This document shows, in pieces, positions 1 through 6,833 of a DNA stretch of 12,514 nucleotides. Numbering within the stretch: position 1 is the stretch's first letter; each line of letters begins with the position of its first letter. The notes beneath the pieces were generated by a model. It saw only the letters and a program-made list of their open reading frames with translations, was not told the origin of the DNA and made no database searches. The translations under genes were made by a program, and so were the position numbers. Source of the stretch: JAABUE01 sp034431895 (GTDB taxonomy: Bacteria; Chloroflexota; Anaerolineae; Anaerolineales; Villigracilaceae); NCBI GenBank assembly GCA_034431895.1, contig DAOUCM010000149.1, positions 1-12,514 of the forward strand. Direction: 5' to 3'.

Positions 1-6
1 CCTTTG

Positions 7-714
7 CTACGGTTTTGGCACAAACATATATCCCCGCCCCCACTGGGTACGGATATATTGATGCCCGTGTTTGCCATCTTGTAACTTCTTGCGCAAGTAA
101 AAGACGTAAAGAGTTACAGTAGAAGACAAGTCCCCGAAGAAATTCCCCCATACTTCTTGCAAGATTTGCTGATGTGACACCGTCCTCCCTTGATTTCGCA
201 CCAGGCAAGCAAGCAGATTGTACTCGATAGAAGAGAGATCTATGGTCTTGCCATTCAAAGCGATGGTATGCGAAGCCAAATTGACTTCCAAGGTATCGTC
301 TTTATAGCCGGTTACATTCGAAGAACGGTCGCTGCTATATTCATTCTTCCGTCTCAGCAAGGCATGTACGCGGGCCTCTAACTCTGCTTTCCGAAAAGGC
401 TTGGCTACAAAGTCATCTGCCCCGGTGGCGAAGCCCCTCAAAACATCAGCCTCCATAGTACGCGCGGTCAACATCAATATAGGAACATTGCTCATCTCGC
501 GCAGGCGTTTGCACACTTCCCAGCCATCCATCAGGGGCATCGAAACATCCAAGACAACCAAATCAGGATGTAACTCATATGCCTTTTTCAGCCCTTCCTG
601 ACCATTGTTGGCTTGATAGATCACAAACCCTTGTGATTTCAACATGGCGGTCAATATTAGTGCAATTTCTGGATCATCGTCAATAACCAATATCCGCTTT
701 TCTGCTGCACACAT
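7..714 (-). CDS. OmpR/PhoB-family two-component response regulator
   Basis: This 235-residue protein should be a cytoplasmic transcription factor switched by phosphorylation. The receiver domain spans about residues 7-120. It has the acidic cluster D12-D13-D14, the phospho-acceptor D56 in the VVLDVSMPLMDG context, the switch residue T83 and the conserved K105 (AKPF). A winged-helix DNA-binding domain covers about 139-235, with the usual EYNLL, SHQQILQEVWG and RGYMF segments. All key receiver residues are present, so it should be phosphorylatable. The ATG at 714 is preceded by AGGA about 10 nt upstream, a modest Shine-Dalgarno. It follows the multi-sensor gene in the same direction after 176 bp, so co-transcription or functional pairing is plausible. 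No histidine kinase is present in the window, so the partner kinase and target genes are unknown. The family call is firm. Confidence 0.95.
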   Translation of the reverse strand: MCAAEKRILVIDDDPEIALILTAMLKSQGFVIYQANNGQEGLKKAYELHPDLVVLDVSMPLMDGWEVCKRLREMSNVPILMLTARTMEADVLRGFATGADDFVAKPFRKAELEARVHALLRRKNEYSSDRSSNVTGYKDDTLEVNLASHTIALNGKTIDLSSIEYNLLACLVRNQGRTVSHQQILQEVWGNFFGDLSSTVTLYVFYLRKKLQDGKHGHQYIRTQWGRGYMFVPKP

Positions 715-890
715 AGATTACACATCCTGTAGTTATTGAGCAACAAAGGTGACTACCGTCGTCATGTCTGCAATCATTCGAGGGGAGTCCACTCTTAGGT
801 TTCCAGCAACTTGTGAACTATTATTATTATACTCGAATCCAAAAGTGCATACGCTACAAGCAAACACGACAACTTTTCAAAGATAGGCTC
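715..890 (-). promoter_or_regulatory. intergenic leader of the response regulator with a possible -10
   Basis: This 176-bp gap lies between the stop of the multi-sensor gene and the start of the response regulator. On the minus strand it holds an AT-rich patch with TATAAT at 831-826, extended by further AAT repeats. I could not match it to a convincing -35 hexamer at 16-18 bp. If used, it would give a leader of about 105 nt. A 6-bp inverted repeat (AAAAGT/ACTTTT) lies just upstream. I see no intrinsic terminator after the sensor stop, so read-through from the sensor gene is also possible. Confidence 0.35.
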
Positions 891-3800
891 CTACAAAACG
901 CCCTCAGCAATCAATTCCAACCACACTTGTACCACACGCGGGTCGAACAATTTTCCTGCCTGCTGGCGGATGAATTCGATCGTCTCGTCTCTGGAATGTT
1001 TTGGCCGATAAGGAAGATTTACCTGCATCAAATTCCACGTTTCTACTAGACGAAAAACACGCGCTTCAATTGGGATTTGCTCCGCTTTCAATCCTTGAGG
1101 GTAACCACTCCCATCCCAATTTTCATGATGGGAATAAGGAATTTCCAAGGAGGCATTGAAGGGTAAAATCTTCTTCAACAGGTCTCTTCCTAATTCTGGA
1201 TGCCTCCGCACCCATTCCCACTCGCTTTCAGTGAGCGGACCAGGTTTGAGCAAGATCGAATCGGGGATGAGCAGTTTGCCAATATCGTGCAAAAGCGCCC
1301 CGCGGTAGATATTTCCATATCCCATTTCATGGGAGCCCAAACGTTGGGAAACCAAGATAGACTGTTCTGCTACCCGCCGACAATGCCCCACCGGCTCGAA
1401 ACCACGTTCCTCCAACACTTGCGTCCACATCTCGATTCCAGAATCCAGCACAATTTTTTGCTCCAAAAGAGTATTCTGGAATTGCTCGAACAAAGAAATA
1501 CTGTCTACGGCTATGGCTGCCTGACGCGCCAGGGTTTCGAGAAATTCCAACCATTCCGCATCGGGCTTGACCAACCGGCGGTAGAAAAGTTCTAACACTC
1601 CTTTTGCTTGGCCTTTGGACACCAACGGGACAGCATAGTAGCAAAGAAAGCCCTCGCGAGCAGCCCACCTAAGGGAAGGAGAAGCAGCCTCGGATGGAGC
1701 GAGAGGCGACACAAAGGCAATTTCCTGGTCAAGGGCGGCACGTCCCGCTATTCCCCGTCCCAAACGCTGCATCGTCTCTTCAAAATAAAAACGGTAGGCG
1801 CCGCGTCCGGCAGCAAAACGTAAGGTTTGCAAACCAGGATCGAGGAGCAAGACATCCGCCGCATCCACCGAAAGGCGAGAAATCACCTGGTCCAACAAGG
1901 TATCGAGGGTGATGCGTAAGTCCACGCTCGAAGCAACGGCTTCCTCAATGGCATGGAGCGTTTCCAAACGTTTGACCCTTTCTTGCGTCTGCTGAACCAG
2001 TTGCACATGTTCAAGCATCGAAGCAGCCCGCAAAGCAAACAATCGCATTAAGCGCTCATCTTCTTCATCAAAAGCGTTTGGCTCTGCGCTTTGCAAATCA
2101 ATCGCGCCAATGACATGAGACTCGGTCGCAAGCGGAATGACCATTTCGGAGCGGGCCTGCCGCCAGCCTTCGACGTAATCTGGCGCCTGGCTGACATCTC
2201 CACAGTTGATGACCACCGCTTCACGGATGGCCTTTGGAATGAGGCCCGGCCCATTGAGCGTGAGCAGAGGATAATTGGGCATCTCAACCGAGGACAAGGC
2301 CGTACCACAGCGTTCGAGCAGGGAGGATTCCTTGTCCACCAGCCAGAGCGCGCAGTTCGCCAGTTCGAATTCCGAACTGACAATTTCGGTAATTCTTTGG
2401 CATAAGTCCATGTATGAGTAGGAAACACTGGCAATCAATAGCCCGAGTGCGCGATAAAGGCGGTTCAATTCCTCGCTACGCTGTTGAGTTTGCTCAAAGA
2501 GGCGTGCATTGTAAACAGCACTAGCCGCCTGACTGGCAAAAAGGGACAACAATCGCATTTCTTCATCAGAGAATTCGCGCTGGGTTTTGCCCCTTTCGGA
2601 GACATCCAATACCCCAATCAGTTTGCCACCATACAACATCGGGACACTCATCACCGCCGAAAAACCAAAGCGATCCAACGAACGCATCCGATATCGCCAT
2701 GCAGAGTAGTTTTTCAATCGCTTTGGCTTGCGCGATTGCGCTACGCGGCCGGCCAATCCCTGTCCTAATTTCAACTTAAAATCTTGCTGAACATCGGCCC
2801 CATACGAGATGGTCAATTGCAGTTCGTTGCGATTTTCATCATATAAGTAAATAAAACTGCTCTGCGCATGAAACAATCGCGCCGCCGCCGTCACAATGCT
2901 GTTCAACACAAAATAGATTTGCTGGCGCGAGGCCATCTCTTGAGACAAATAATACAAGGTCTCAAAATTCTTGGCGCGCGTTTCGGCCGCTGAAAGCAAC
3001 TTCATTTTCTCATACGAAAGCGCAATCTGTCCTGCAAGAAAGTTCACCAAACGGATATCGTCCTCTGTCCAGCAGCGAGGCTGCACATCATAGACCATGA
3101 AGATAACCTGAAACCCTTCATCCACCTCGAAGGACTCGGCCAGCATGGCGCGGATGTTCTCCCGCTTCCGTGCTTTAGGCATGATGGCAGAAAAATTCCT
3201 TTCAAGCAAATCCGAGACAACAAAAGAGTTAAATCGTTTGAACAAGCGAAACTGAACGCTTCTGGCAAGTTCTTCACGGATGCTCTGTTCATCCTCGAAA
3301 CCATACGAAGCCAGAAGACTCATTTCAGAAGCAACCACAGAGACCACACAAACTTTCGGAGCCTTCAGCAGGCCGGCAGCGCGGCGACACACCAACTGCA
3401 ATAAGGCTTGCGGGTCATTCTCCTGCAAGATTTCGCGGTCAATCTCTGCCAGCGTCTGGAGCGCAGCCACTTTTTCCTGCAAGTCCATTTCGAAGCGCAT
3501 ACGGTCTGTGACATCTTCGACGATACCCTCACAATAGAATTCTCCCGTCCGCTCGTCGCGAACCAAGCGCGCACTTTCCCGAACAAACAACTCTGACCCA
3601 TCGGCCCGCTTCCAAACCGACTCCAGGCCGTTCACCTCGCCCTCTTGCTGCAATAAAGAAAGAAATCGTTCTCGGCCGGAAGGATTTTGATAATGGCTTT
3701 TGACATCAATTTTGGTCAAGTCATAGGAACTTTCATAGCCCACCATCTTCAACATAGCCGGGTTGGCAAACAATACTTTACCGTCCAGGGTAGTGCGATA

Positions 3801-5111
3801 AATTCCCACCGTTGCATTCTCGAATAAACTGCGAAAACGTTCTTCGCTCTGGCGTAAATTTGCTTCCACTTGCTTGCGTTGAATAGCAGAGGCTACCTGG
3901 GAGGAAACAAATTCCAACATGCGCATTTCGCGCAGGCCATAAGCAGAGGCATCGGTATAATGCTGCACTGCCATGACTCCAAGCACCTGCCCTTCTATCT
4001 TCAAAGGCACGCCCAGCCAGATAAGCGACTGCGCACCAATTAACTCCACCGCTCCCTCGGCCTCCAATTGAGCAAAACGCGGCAAATCACACAGCAAAGA
4101 ATGACCCGTCCGTATTACATAAGCGGTCAGACTCTTCTCTTCCAACGGCGCCGGCGCATCGAGAGGCTGATCCCTTTCATCCACGAAATATGGATAAGAG
4201 ATTTGGTTGCTCTGTGGGTCGTAAAGCCCTATGAAAAAGTTTTCCGCCGGCATCAATTCAGAAATGATGATGTGAATGGACTGAAAGAAATCCTCCAGCG
4301 AACCGGCCGTCAGAGAGGCCTGAGCAATGCGATAGAGCGCATCTTGCTGAACCTCGTTCTGCTTCCGTTTTGTCAAGTCACGGTAGCGGACAAGCACCCC
4401 CTGCACAGCCGCATCCTCTAGCAAATTCTTTGCCACCGCCCAATACCAATGCCAGGAACCATCCTTCTGCAAAATACGCAAACGGACCTCTTTCTCCATC
4501 CCCGGATTGGAAAATAATTCTTGAAACAAGAGGGTAATTTGCTCGCGATCGAGCGGATGCACCAAATCGAAAACGTTAATGGAAGCGATGTCCTCGCGCG
4601 AATAGCCTAACTCTGCAAAGGCCTGTTCGTTTTTGAAAGCCAATTGACCATCGCTATTCAGCAGAGCAATGGCGCCATGATCTTGCACCCACGCATGGAG
4701 AAAATCCAAACGATTCAAACGAGAAGGCAAGTGATGGCGCGCCAAAGCGGCTCGAATGACGGCCGGCAAACGAGCGTACCCTGTCCTGGTCTTCAAGACA
4801 TAATCGGCTATCTGGGCATTCTCCAAGGCAGCCAGCGCCAATGCCTCCTGACTTGGCTGTACAAGCAAGATGACCGGCAAGCGCAGGCTGCTTACATTGA
4901 GCAAAGAATCATCCTGAAAAATGTTTTGCGTCAACTCGCTCAAATTCAGTAGAACGATGGCCTGCTGGTCAGAACGTCCAACCTGCCAAAATTCCTGCAA
5001 AGTAGTCACCGGGCGCAAAACAAAATTCAAGCCAGAACGCTCCAAAGCGCGCCTCAACAGCCGTAAATCGCCGGCTAAAGAATAAATCAGAATTTGCGCA
5101 GACGCATCCAT
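891..5111 (-). CDS. multi-domain PAS/GAF sensor with C-terminal HD-GYP phosphodiesterase-like domain
   Basis: This 1406-residue protein has no obvious membrane segment and is likely cytoplasmic. Domains in order: a receiver-like fold (about 5-125) lacking the acidic pair and with N56 where the phospho-Asp is expected, so a pseudo-receiver; PAS (about 135-250); GAF (262-412); PAS (421-541); GAFs at about 551-700, 716-870, 885-1038 and 1050-1203; and HD-GYP (about 1217-1393). The last keeps E1239 and H1243, the HD pair H1275-D1276 (LLHDIGK), H1304, and H1328-H1329 in HHENWDGSGYP. Characterised HD-GYP enzymes hydrolyse cyclic-di-GMP with a two- or three-metal centre. Here the later ADVxDAL metal-ligand motif reads VETWNLM, placing E1357 where Asp is usual. 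No histidine kinase or GGDEF motif is visible. GAF units are joined by helical linkers (for example EQTQQRSEELNRLY). The Shine-Dalgarno before ATG 5111 is weak. It probably integrates several signals to control cyclic-di-GMP or a partner protein. Confidence 0.93.
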   Translation of the reverse strand: MDASAQILIYSLAGDLRLLRRALERSGLNFVLRPVTTLQEFWQVGRSDQQAIVLLNLSELTQNIFQDDSLLNVSSLRLPVILLVQPSQEALALAALENAQIADYVLKTRTGYARLPAVIRAALARHHLPSRLNRLDFLHAWVQDHGAIALLNSDGQLAFKNEQAFAELGYSREDIASINVFDLVHPLDREQITLLFQELFSNPGMEKEVRLRILQKDGSWHWYWAVAKNLLEDAAVQGVLVRYRDLTKRKQNEVQQDALYRIAQASLTAGSLEDFFQSIHIIISELMPAENFFIGLYDPQSNQISYPYFVDERDQPLDAPAPLEEKSLTAYVIRTGHSLLCDLPRFAQLEAEGAVELIGAQSLIWLGVPLKIEGQVLGVMAVQHYTDASAYGLREMRMLEFVSSQVASAIQRKQVEANLRQSEERFRSLFENATVGIYRTTLDGKVLFANPAMLKMVGYESSYDLTKIDVKSHYQNPSGRERFLSLLQQEGEVNGLESVWKRADGSELFVRESARLVRDERTGEFYCEGIVEDVTDRMRFEMDLQEKVAALQTLAEIDREILQENDPQALLQLVCRRAAGLLKAPKVCVVSVVASEMSLLASYGFEDEQSIREELARSVQFRLFKRFNSFVVSDLLERNFSAIMPKARKRENIRAMLAESFEVDEGFQVIFMVYDVQPRCWTEDDIRLVNFLAGQIALSYEKMKLLSAAETRAKNFETLYYLSQEMASRQQIYFVLNSIVTAAARLFHAQSSFIYLYDENRNELQLTISYGADVQQDFKLKLGQGLAGRVAQSRKPKRLKNYSAWRYRMRSLDRFGFSAVMSVPMLYGGKLIGVLDVSERGKTQREFSDEEMRLLSLFASQAASAVYNARLFEQTQQRSEELNRLYRALGLLIASVSYSYMDLCQRITEIVSSEFELANCALWLVDKESSLLERCGTALSSVEMPNYPLLTLNGPGLIPKAIREAVVINCGDVSQAPDYVEGWRQARSEMVIPLATESHVIGAIDLQSAEPNAFDEEDERLMRLFALRAASMLEHVQLVQQTQERVKRLETLHAIEEAVASSVDLRITLDTLLDQVISRLSVDAADVLLLDPGLQTLRFAAGRGAYRFYFEETMQRLGRGIAGRAALDQEIAFVSPLAPSEAASPSLRWAAREGFLCYYAVPLVSKGQAKGVLELFYRRLVKPDAEWLEFLETLARQAAIAVDSISLFEQFQNTLLEQKIVLDSGIEMWTQVLEERGFEPVGHCRRVAEQSILVSQRLGSHEMGYGNIYRGALLHDIGKLLIPDSILLKPGPLTESEWEWVRRHPELGRDLLKKILPFNASLEIPYSHHENWDGSGYPQGLKAEQIPIEARVFRLVETWNLMQVNLPYRPKHSRDETIEFIRQQAGKLFDPRVVQVWLELIAEGVL

Positions 5112-5225
5112 ATCTTAACGCCAGTTCGGGGCAAGTCCCGAAGGCTTTTTAGAGCAATTGTATGGGCAAAATCGAGCCTTCGGCACGGTTCAAAGGCTTA
5201 TCCCGAATTCGGGTTATCTTATATA

Positions 5226-5254
5226 ATCATAAGCCTAAACGAGAGATGAATCAA
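5226..5254 (-). promoter_or_regulatory. predicted sigma-70-type promoter of the multi-sensor gene
   Basis: On the minus strand, TTGATT (5254-5249) is followed by a 17-bp spacer and TATGAT (5231-5226). The start site would fall near 5219. That gives a leader of about 108 nt carrying the CCCGAATTCGGG palindrome and the overlapping hairpins. The match is good at both hexamers and the spacing is optimal, but it is a prediction from sequence only. Confidence 0.6.
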
Positions 5255-5272
5255 CTATTTGGGGATACTCAT

Positions 5273-5286
5273 GCTATAATATTCTC
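5273..5286 (+). promoter_or_regulatory. extended -10 element predicting a leaderless transcript
   Basis: TGCTATAAT occupies 5273-5281 minus its last base (TG at 5272-5273, TATAAT at 5275-5280). It is followed by exactly six bases and then ATG at 5287. Transcription from this element would begin at or next to the A of the start codon. No Shine-Dalgarno precedes the ATG, which fits a leaderless mRNA. The -35 region is weak (3 of 6 matches at best), as is common for extended -10 promoters. Confidence 0.6.
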
Positions 5287-5751
5287 ATGACAACTCCCTT
5301 GCCAGAACTCGACACCTCTGAACCCGCCCCACCGCCCTCGGCTGCCCAGCAAGAAACCAGCCGCCGCCAGCAAACTGCGCTTGTTGTGGTCATCATTCTC
5401 ATTGTCTTGTTGGTTGTTGCCATTGTCACTGCGGTATACTTTTTGATGCGGCCCGATACACCTGCTGAAAACGTCGAGCGCATCCGTGATGTTTTCATCA
5501 TTTTCATGGCGCTCGAATCTCTGCTGATTGGCGCAGCGTTGATCGTGCTCATCGTACAAATTGCCAGCCTCATCAACCTGTTGCAAAACGAGGTCCGCCC
5601 CATTCTGAACGCCACCAGCGAAACAGTCCATCACCTGCGCGGCACAGCAGAGTTCCTTGGGGAAAACGTCGTCGAACCGGTCATCAAACTAAATGGCTAC
5701 CTGGCCGGCCTGACACGTATGTTAGAATTGTTGGGCGTAAAGAAAAAATAA
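5287..5751 (+). CDS. two-helix membrane protein of unknown function, partner of YtxH
   Basis: I do not recognise a named family for this 154-residue protein. It has a Pro/Ala/Glu-rich N-terminus (1-30), a strongly hydrophobic helix at about 31-54 (ALVVVIILIVLLVV...), and a second at about 69-97. An amphipathic C-terminal segment follows (98-150: NEVRPILNATSETVHHLRGTA). The helix followed by a segment of the type VxPxLxxxxETVxxL recalls DUF948/YtxG-like proteins. In Bacillus a YtxG protein is encoded next to YtxH, as here, so a YtxG-like role in the envelope or stress response is an inference from context. It lacks a cleavable signal peptide; the first helix is probably an anchor. The gene ends 24 bp before ytxH and probably shares its transcript. 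The ATG at 5287 sits directly behind an extended -10 element. Confidence 0.85.
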   Translation: MTTPLPELDTSEPAPPPSAAQQETSRRQQTALVVVIILIVLLVVAIVTAVYFLMRPDTPAENVERIRDVFIIFMALESLLIGAALIVLIVQIASLINLLQNEVRPILNATSETVHHLRGTAEFLGENVVEPVIKLNGYLAGLTRMLELLGVKKK

Positions 5752-5761
5752 GCACAGAACG

Positions 5762-5769
5762 AAAGGAGA
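5762..5769 (+). promoter_or_regulatory. strong Shine-Dalgarno of the YtxH gene
   Basis: AAAGGAGA lies 6-7 nt before the ATG at 5776, near-ideal spacing. It shows the organism uses canonical Shine-Dalgarno initiation for internal operon genes, in contrast with the first gene of this unit, which has none. Confidence 0.8.
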
Positions 5770-5775
5770 TAAACC

Positions 5776-6120
5776 ATGTCTGATCGTGATGAATTTGGAG
5801 CATTCTTAGTGGGTTTTATCGTCGGCGGCCTGACCGGCGCCGTAGCGGCTCTTCTGTTCGCCCCCCAATCGGGAGAAGAGACCCGCGCTCTCATCAAAGA
5901 CAAGAGCATCGAATTACGCGACAAAGCCCAAATGACCGCTGAAGAGGCGCTGGCAAAAGCAGAAGCTGCCGCCCAAGAAGCGCGCGCCCGCGCCGATGAA
6001 CTGGCCAAACAGCTCAAAACACGCGGACAGGAAGTGGTCACTTCCGCAAAAGAGCGCGGAAAAGGCGCCCTGGAAGCCGTGCGCGGCAAAGCCGGCAAAA
6101 AAGCCGAAGAAGCCGCCTAA
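5776..6120 (+). CDS. YtxH domain-containing protein
   Basis: This small 114-residue protein carries the YtxH/GvpP-like signature. A glycine-rich hydrophobic segment at about 8-29 (FLVGFIVGGLTGAVAALLFAP) is followed by QSGEETR. After that comes a long charged helical tail (about 35-114) full of Ala, Lys and Glu, likely a coiled coil. Family members are small, mostly of unknown biochemical role, and several are linked to general stress responses in Firmicutes. The N-terminal segment probably inserts in the membrane and leaves the helical tail in the cytoplasm. It follows the two-helix membrane protein with a short 24-bp gap and a strong Shine-Dalgarno. An intrinsic terminator begins about 20 bp after its stop, so it is probably the last gene of a two-gene unit. 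The family assignment is firm; the function is not. Confidence 0.92.
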   Translation: MSDRDEFGAFLVGFIVGGLTGAVAALLFAPQSGEETRALIKDKSIELRDKAQMTAEEALAKAEAAAQEARARADELAKQLKTRGQEVVTSAKERGKGALEAVRGKAGKKAEEAA

Positions 6121-6122
6121 CG

Positions 6123-6830
6123 TTGCCACCCAAAAAACAACAGGGTTTGGCTACCCAAGCCAAACCCTTGTTTTGTTTCCTTGTGAACTCCCTTGCCCGC
6201 CCCCTGCGTCTTTTTTTCTGCCTGCTCTATCACCCCTTGGCCTGGACATACGACCTGGTAGCCTGGGTCGTTTCCTTTGGGCGCTGGAAAGACTGGGTGC
6301 GGAGCGTGACCCCCTTTCTTGAAGGGACTCGCATCCTCGAACTGGGACACGGCCCCGGTCATTTGCAGCGCTCCCTGCTGGACCTCGGCCTGCTCCCGTT
6401 TGGAGTGGACGAATCGCCCCAAATGGGCCGCCTGGCCCGCACCAACCTGCGCCAACATGGCTACACGCAAATCGCCCTGACGCGCGGACTGGCCCAAGCC
6501 CTGCCCTACGCCAACCAGACTTTCGATACGGTGGTTTCGACCTTCCCCTCCGAATACATCTTCGACCAGCGCACCCTGCTCGAAGCGTATAGAACGCTGA
6601 AAGACGGTGGCCGGCTCGTCATCCTGCCGATTGCGTGGATAACCGGCAAGAACACCCTCGACCGCTTCCTATCCTGGCTATTCAAAGTCACCGGTGAAAC
6701 TCCTTCGGAGGCGCTAGAAATCATCGAACAGAGACTGACGCAGCCCGTTGCAAACGTCGGCTTCGAGGTGGAAATTCGGCAGGTCGAGGCACGAGCCAGT
6801 CTATTGCTGGTGGTGCTGGCGCGCAAGTGA
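6123..6830 (+). CDS. class I SAM-dependent methyltransferase (UbiE/Methyltransf_11 type)
   Basis: This 235-residue frame (from a TTG) encodes a Rossmann-type methyltransferase. The motif I glycine loop ILELGHGPGH is at 71-80, the acidic residue binding the SAM ribose is probably D96 (FGVDES), and motif II-like FDTVVSTFPSEYI is at 134-146. After that comes the usual LKDGGRLVILP strand (motif III-like). The N-terminal part carries a hydrophobic stretch (about 26-50, FFCLLYHPLAWTYDLVAWVV), which in this subgroup is probably an amphipathic cap or membrane-proximal helix. The substrate cannot be read from the sequence. The start is doubtful. TTG 6123 lies 2 nt after the ytxH stop and has no Shine-Dalgarno, and an intrinsic terminator covers its early codons. 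GTG 6183, just after the terminator, would give 215 residues and keep every motif. No promoter is evident. The gene ends 3 bp from the convergent ATP-grasp gene. Confidence 0.85.
   Translation: MPPKKQQGLATQAKPLFCFLVNSLARPLRLFFCLLYHPLAWTYDLVAWVVSFGRWKDWVRSVTPFLEGTRILELGHGPGHLQRSLLDLGLLPFGVDESPQMGRLARTNLRQHGYTQIALTRGLAQALPYANQTFDTVVSTFPSEYIFDQRTLLEAYRTLKDGGRLVILPIAWITGKNTLDRFLSWLFKVTGETPSEALEIIEQRLTQPVANVGFEVEIRQVEARASLLLVVLARK
6132..6178 (+). terminator. intrinsic terminator after the YtxH gene, inside the next reading frame
   Basis: GGGTTTGGCT (6143-6152) and AGCCAAACCC (6158-6167) form a perfect 10-bp stem with a 5-nt loop. An A-tract precedes it (6132-6137) and a T-rich run (TTGTTTTGTTT) follows at 6168-6178. 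This is a textbook Rho-independent terminator for the plus strand. It also covers codons 4-18 of the longest version of the downstream methyltransferase frame. Confidence 0.85.
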
Positions 6831-6833
6831 GGC

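Larger units (their letters stand above)
5112..5286. promoter_or_regulatory. divergent regulatory region rich in nested inverted repeats
   Basis: This 175-bp region separates the minus-strand sensor from the plus-strand membrane protein. Inverted repeats seen directly are TTCGGG/CCCGAA (5125-5130 with 5137-5142), CCGAAGGCT/AGCCTTCGG (5138-5146 with 5175-5183, perfect 9 bp), the 12-bp palindrome CCCGAATTCGGG (5202-5213), and AGGCTTAT/ATAAGCCT (5194-5201 with 5229-5236, perfect 8 bp). The first two share the strand at 5138-5142 and so cannot form together in RNA. The last flanks the palindrome and overlaps the -10 of the sensor promoter, which would suit an operator. Whether these act as RNA stems or protein sites is inference. 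Confidence 0.6.

Noticed and set aside
821..831. TTA/AAT triplet run, possible simple repeat
   Set aside because: Only about four units; it is more likely part of an AT-rich promoter than a repeat locus.
5125..5150. Hairpin TTCGGG/CCCGAA followed by GGCTTTTT, resembling a plus-strand terminator
   Set aside because: No plus-strand gene lies upstream, and the T-run is short. The dyad is better treated as part of the sensor leader.
5269..5634. Minus-strand frames opposite the two-helix membrane protein
   Set aside because: They have no family features and lie antisense to a gene with clear membrane helices and promoter signals.
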